From JBBQQG01 sp038216175 (GTDB lineage Bacteria; Patescibacteriota; Saccharimonadia; Saccharimonadales; OMJO01), in NCBI GenBank assembly GCA_038216175.1, contig JBBQQG010000016.1, positions 1 to 23,931 on the forward strand: a DNA stretch of 23,931 nt, given 5' to 3'. The notes beneath the pieces were generated by a model, which saw only the letters and a program-made list of their open reading frames with translations, made no database searches and had not been told where the DNA came from. How positions within the stretch are numbered: position 1 is the first letter of the stretch; each line of letters opens with the position of its first letter. A program made the translations under genes and the position numbers. Of the stretch, positions 20,782 to 23,931 are shown piece by piece.

Positions 20782-21231
20782 CTAAAGATTAAGATCGACT
20801 GTCTGAGCTAATTTAATATTATGAGCTTGTGTTTCACCGGCATTTAACTCTACTACGTACTTCGCCGGGATATCGGAACAATATGAGTTTGGATAGGAAC
20901 TAGGTGGCAAGTTTTGCTTGATGAAAATAATATGTTTACTGCTATCCAACCACAAAATATCTAAATTGAAATTCATATCTTTCATCCAAAAACATTGTAT
21001 CTGTGGACTATTAAAAACAAACAACATACCGCTATTTAACGGAAGTTTATTTCTGCCGCTTAGACCCTTAACATGTTCAGCTTCACTTTTGGCAATTTCC
21101 AAATTGTATAACTTATTTCCAAACTTAGATTGAATAGTAGACCCGTTTGTTTTAGGAATTGACGTTACACCGACAATCAGAAATAAAAGTAAAACAGCTA
21201 CGAATACTCTTAAATATTTACGCACCGACAC
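20782..21231 (-). CDS. Membrane-anchored DUF192 protein
   Basis: A DUF192 domain fills most of the protein: LYNLEIAKSEAEHVKGLSGR, then SGMLFVFNSPQIQCFWMKDMNFNLDILWLD and a C-terminal PAKYVVELNAGE. DUF192 is an all-beta domain of unknown role, often secreted. An N-terminal helix (YLRVFVAVLLLFLIVGVTSI) acts as a signal or anchor. The open frame reaches back to 21315, inside rimK, but a GTG at 21231 or 21225 overlaps only the end of rimK and places the signal helix close to the start; I prefer 21231, with no clear Shine-Dalgarno. It is the last gene of the rimK cluster. Confidence 0.78.
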   Translation of the reverse strand: MSVRKYLRVFVAVLLLFLIVGVTSIPKTNGSTIQSKFGNKLYNLEIAKSEAEHVKGLSGRNKLPLNSGMLFVFNSPQIQCFWMKDMNFNLDILWLDSSKHIIFIKQNLPPSSYPNSYCSDIPAKYVVELNAGETQAHNIKLAQTVDLNL

Positions 21232-22120
21232 GATCTCGTCGCCGGGATCTTTTAACGTTTTGTTCGATATATTCAATAACTTTTTCAGCAACATTTCTAC
21301 CTGTAACTTTTTCAATACTGCCGCCCGGACTAGGGTTAACTTCTATTACTAACGGGCCTCTGTCAGAGCGCATCATATCTACGCCGCAAATAGGTAAGCC
21401 CATTGCCTTTGCCGCTTTCTGGGCAGTTTTCCGTTCTTCATCAGTCAATTTTATAGAAGTACCTTCTCCGCCCTGATGAATATTTGACCTAAAATCGTCA
21501 TCAAGACTTTGTCTTTTCATGCTGGCTACAACTTGGCCTCCGACAACGAAAGCCCTGATGTCGCTGCCGGCACTTTCGGCTACGAATTCCTGAACTAAAA
21601 AGTTAACACCTTCTACATAGAACGCCTGCATTACAGCTTGTGCAGCTTTTCTAGTTTCAGCAAGCACTACTCCATTTCCGTGAGTACCTCTTGCAACTTT
21701 AATTATTAGCGGTGCCCCACCCGCCTGTTCGATTACGTTATCAAGATCAGAAGTTTCTCGGGCAAATACAGTTTTAGGTATATCAACACCGGCACGAGCC
21801 AAAAGTTGCATAGACCTTAATTTATCACGAGATCTTGTTATGGCAATTGAACTAGCAGTAGTAAAGATACCCTGCATTTCAAATTGACGAACTATTGATG
21901 AGCCGTATTTAGTAATACTTTGACCGATGCGTGGGATAATTGCATCAATATCAGTTAATGCTTCACCTTTATAATGTACAACTGGATTACTTTTCTCAAG
22001 TACTACGTAACATTTAGCGTGATTAATAACTCGGACGTTATGTCCTCTTAATAATGCCTCTTCTTTTAATCTTTTGGTCGAGTAATTGCCGGGTCCTCTA
22101 GATAAAATAACAATATTCAT
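21218..22120 (-). CDS. rimK: RimK-family ATP-grasp alpha-L-glutamate ligase
   Basis: RimK adds glutamate residues to a protein C-terminus, ribosomal protein S6 in E. coli. The 300-aa protein matches it throughout: N-terminal MNIVILSRGPGNYSTKRL, ATP-grasp lid region PLIIKVARGTHGNGV (137-151), QEFVAESAGSDIRAFVVG, the FRSNIHQGGEG motif (210-220), and the C-terminal metal/active-site motif IEVNPSPG (249-256). It overlaps the upstream gene by 4 nt (ATGA). The modified target here is not known. Confidence 0.95.
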   Translation of the reverse strand: MNIVILSRGPGNYSTKRLKEEALLRGHNVRVINHAKCYVVLEKSNPVVHYKGEALTDIDAIIPRIGQSITKYGSSIVRQFEMQGIFTTASSIAITRSRDKLRSMQLLARAGVDIPKTVFARETSDLDNVIEQAGGAPLIIKVARGTHGNGVVLAETRKAAQAVMQAFYVEGVNFLVQEFVAESAGSDIRAFVVGGQVVASMKRQSLDDDFRSNIHQGGEGTSIKLTDEERKTAQKAAKAMGLPICGVDMMRSDRGPLVIEVNPSPGGSIEKVTGRNVAEKVIEYIEQNVKRSRRRDRVGA

Positions 22121-22554
22121 TTTCCATTCTCCTCATCTGGGATCGGAGACCCCTTAGAAACATCAACAATAAATTTTCCACGAAGTAATTTACGGCCCAA
22201 TAATACCGGATAAGTCTTCATCGATCTGTCAGAAAGTGTAAAATCTGTTCTGACGCGTCGGCCGCAAAGTCTTACAACTAGGTATACGCTATACCTCTGC
22301 TCGCTTTGACCAAATGAATTTTCAACATCGACAATTTCAAACTTATCAATAGTAATTTCTTTGCTTGGACCTGATGTTTTTAAATCGCCCATAATTTTAA
22401 AGTGAAGCCGTCCGTTTTGTTCGATTATATCAATTGCCCAAACAGACGATCTGTATGCTCCGGTATCAAGTTTTGCCGGTACTTCCAATAAACCTGCTGC
22501 TGGGAATGCAACTTTTTCTGCTCGTCCGACTGTAGTTAATTCTTTTTTAGCCAT
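22117..22554 (-). CDS. Retropepsin-like zinc protease (PF05618, RimB-like)
   Basis: The 145-aa protein belongs to the family of putative ATP-dependent zinc proteases with retropepsin-like fold: AKLDTGAYRSSV (about 27-38) holds the DTGA aspartate, and DRSMKTYPVLLGRKLLRGKFIVD (about 109-131) is the family C-terminal motif. In pseudomonads the RimB member is linked to RimK and to polyglutamate on S6, so trimming of RimK products is a reasonable inference. GAGGA about 7 nt before the ATG is the Shine-Dalgarno. It overlaps rimK by 4 nt. Confidence 0.85.
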   Translation of the reverse strand: MAKKELTTVGRAEKVAFPAAGLLEVPAKLDTGAYRSSVWAIDIIEQNGRLHFKIMGDLKTSGPSKEITIDKFEIVDVENSFGQSEQRYSVYLVVRLCGRRVRTDFTLSDRSMKTYPVLLGRKLLRGKFIVDVSKGSPIPDEENGK

Positions 22555-22572
22555 AATAATTCCTCATAACTC

Positions 22573-23931
22573 TTACTGTATATCACGGATAATTGGCTCT
22601 GTAACTATGTTTTTTCTGACAACCTTAATAATGTCAGCTATATCACTATTTAATTCATCCGTATTTCGATTAACTACTTCTCGGTTAAAAAGCATTGTCA
22701 TTAATCTTCCTCCAGGCTTTATCGGCATATTTGGTGGCATATACTCTTCAATAATAAACTGATTACTCCTTATCTTATTTATATCGATATTTCTATTAAC
22801 AAGTTCTAAACTTCCATTTTTAACAATTTCATAAGTGCCGCTGGGCGGAAGCTTGGTGATCTTACTTGTTGTTAGATTTAAAGAATGGAGCAAAAGTATA
22901 GCGCCGTTTCCACTTGGGTCGATTTTATCATCAGTAATCTGGTATGCGTAGCCACCAAGTTCCAGCACATGTAGCAGGTAAAACGGAATTATGTTTTCTC
23001 CGCTGTATAAAGCAGTAAGTAAAGGTGTTACTCCTGTAATTCTAGGATTAACTTCTATCACGTATAGCTCGTTATTTTCATCAAGTAAATAATCTACTCC
23101 AAATATCCCGCGGTAACCTAAACTTTTAAGTTTTGTGCCAATTATTTTTGCCGTGTCAGTAGCTTTTCGATGAATTAAGCTTTCATGATCAGAAGATGAA
23201 ATTTCTGCTCCGCAGAATTTATCACCATCGGCTATTGCATTGTTCGAAAGAAGAGGATGGGCAATAATCTGGCGTTGAAGTGGTCCAGTAATTACGCCTG
23301 TTTTGATAACGCAGCCCTGAATACTTCTCTCTTTAGCCTGATTTATGACTTCGGAAACAACTACTAGCCGATTTGTCGATAATTTATTTAAACTATCTAT
23401 GCAATTTATATATTGATCATAGCTACTGATAATAAACGTACCTTTGCCGCCGCTCAGCTGTTCATCTTGTATTACTACCGAAGTTCTTCCGTTCATTATT
23501 TCTTTAAATTTGTCGATGCTTTTTAACAGTTTGTCCCGTGCTAAAACTTGGTAGTCAGGAATGTTTAATTTGTCACTAAACATTTTTCTAAATATAACCT
23601 TATTTTCAAAAGTATTAGTGAAAGATTCATCGACCATTAAAAATTTTCGGTTTGAATAAGAAGCTGGTGGCGCTACTGGCTTATAAGTTAATATGTCGTA
23701 GCCACTATATTTTTTATTAAGCAGATCAGTAAATTCAGCGTTATTAAGTAGAGATTGGGTATTGAGTTTTGGCAATTTCGGTAGTTCTTTTAGCTCATCG
23801 CTAAGTGCTACAACTCCTGGCAAATTATCTTGTACTTTCAAATCCCACCCAAATAAACATGCTATGCCGTAGTTTGGCAGCCATTTTTCAAGTCCAAGTC
23901 GTGTCCAAGGGACTAACCCCAAACCAACGAG
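22573..23931 (-). CDS. ATP-grasp ligase, 5' end cut by the window edge
   Basis: The frame is open to the end of the window with no good start (the only nearby candidate is TTG at 23922), so the N-terminus is missing. ATP-grasp features are a central region with QDEQLSGGKGTF and the C-terminal metal-binding motif LYVIEVNPRITG. The N-terminal fragment looks like a Rossmann-like pre-ATP-grasp domain. An additional C-terminal domain of about 120 residues follows (PPSGTYEIVKNGS to NRNTDELNSDIA). It lies 18 nt upstream of the RimB-like gene, and all four genes probably form one operon. The substrate is unknown: possibly peptide or amino acid ligation in the same pathway as RimK. Confidence 0.8.
   Translation of the reverse strand, partial: LVGLGLVPWTRLGLEKWLPNYGIACLFGWDLKVQDNLPGVVALSDELKELPKLPKLNTQSLLNNAEFTDLLNKKYSGYDILTYKPVAPPASYSNRKFLMVDESFTNTFENKVIFRKMFSDKLNIPDYQVLARDKLLKSIDKFKEIMNGRTSVVIQDEQLSGGKGTFIISSYDQYINCIDSLNKLSTNRLVVVSEVINQAKERSIQGCVIKTGVITGPLQRQIIAHPLLSNNAIADGDKFCGAEISSSDHESLIHRKATDTAKIIGTKLKSLGYRGIFGVDYLLDENNELYVIEVNPRITGVTPLLTALYSGENIIPFYLLHVLELGGYAYQITDDKIDPSGNGAILLLHSLNLTTSKITKLPPSGTYEIVKNGSLELVNRNIDINKIRSNQFIIEEYMPPNMPIKPGGRLMTMLFNREVVNRNTDELNSDIADIIKVVRKNIVTEPIIRDIQ

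Noticed and set aside
1..23931. Alternative genetic code with UGA read as Gly (as in Gracilibacteria)
   Set aside because: Several genes end at TGA with the next gene overlapping as ATGA, and no conserved gene has in-frame TGA.

Overview
The window is AT-rich, gene-dense bacterial DNA with short overlaps, small proteins and UGA used as a true stop (for example at 2742, 6034 and 6663). The content best fits a Patescibacteria/CPR genome, most likely Candidatus Saccharibacteria: a type IV pilus operon whose slot after pilO holds only a short membrane protein, many short DUF proteins (DUF1801, DUF4287, DUF192, DUF304/bPH2), an Asn/Ser-rich secreted repeat protein, and many promoters that place the -10 box only 6-11 nt before the start codon. 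No rRNA or taxonomic marker outside these proteins is present, so the assignment is an inference.

Layout. 1-6959 (+): a pilin, a strong terminator, then an operon of three prepilin-like proteins (two large, with cysteines in close pairs), followed by pilM-pilN-pilO and a 99-aa membrane protein. 10435-6962 (-): yebC-ruvC-ruvA-ruvB plus a PH-domain membrane protein. 14312-10522 (-): small housekeeping and accessory genes (DUF457-like membrane protein, NIF3/CutA-like, NUDIX, VIT/CCC1 transporter, two small membrane proteins, a deoxyribosyltransferase-like protein, DUF1801). 15646-14492 (-): a secreted 384-aa Asn/Ser/Trp-rich protein with TGPES repeats, ended by a 16-bp terminator hairpin. 15647-16504 is gene-poor, with one plausible 36-aa ORF. 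16505-17450 (+): a PadR regulator overlapping a hybrid membrane protein with an OB-fold-like end. 17578-19434: DUF4287, a PLDc_N-like protein, a small alpha/beta hydrolase and a P-loop NTPase. 19565-20087 (-): a YefM-YoeB toxin-antitoxin pair. 20143-20219 (-): tRNA-Lys(TTT). 20269-23931 (-): a membrane protein and a four-gene cluster of ATP-grasp, retropepsin-like zinc protease (RimB-like), RimK and DUF192.

How it works together: the left third builds and powers type IV pili, which CPR cells are thought to use for host attachment, DNA uptake and twitching. The ruv block resolves Holliday junctions. The RimK block probably adds and trims glutamates on a protein target. The most striking cross-window signal is promoter architecture. 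At least nine genes have a -10 hexamer, usually TGN-extended, so close to the start codon that the mRNA should be leaderless or nearly so. In two places the upstream gene's TAA stop is itself part of the -10 box. Operon-internal genes and a few others use Shine-Dalgarno sequences instead.
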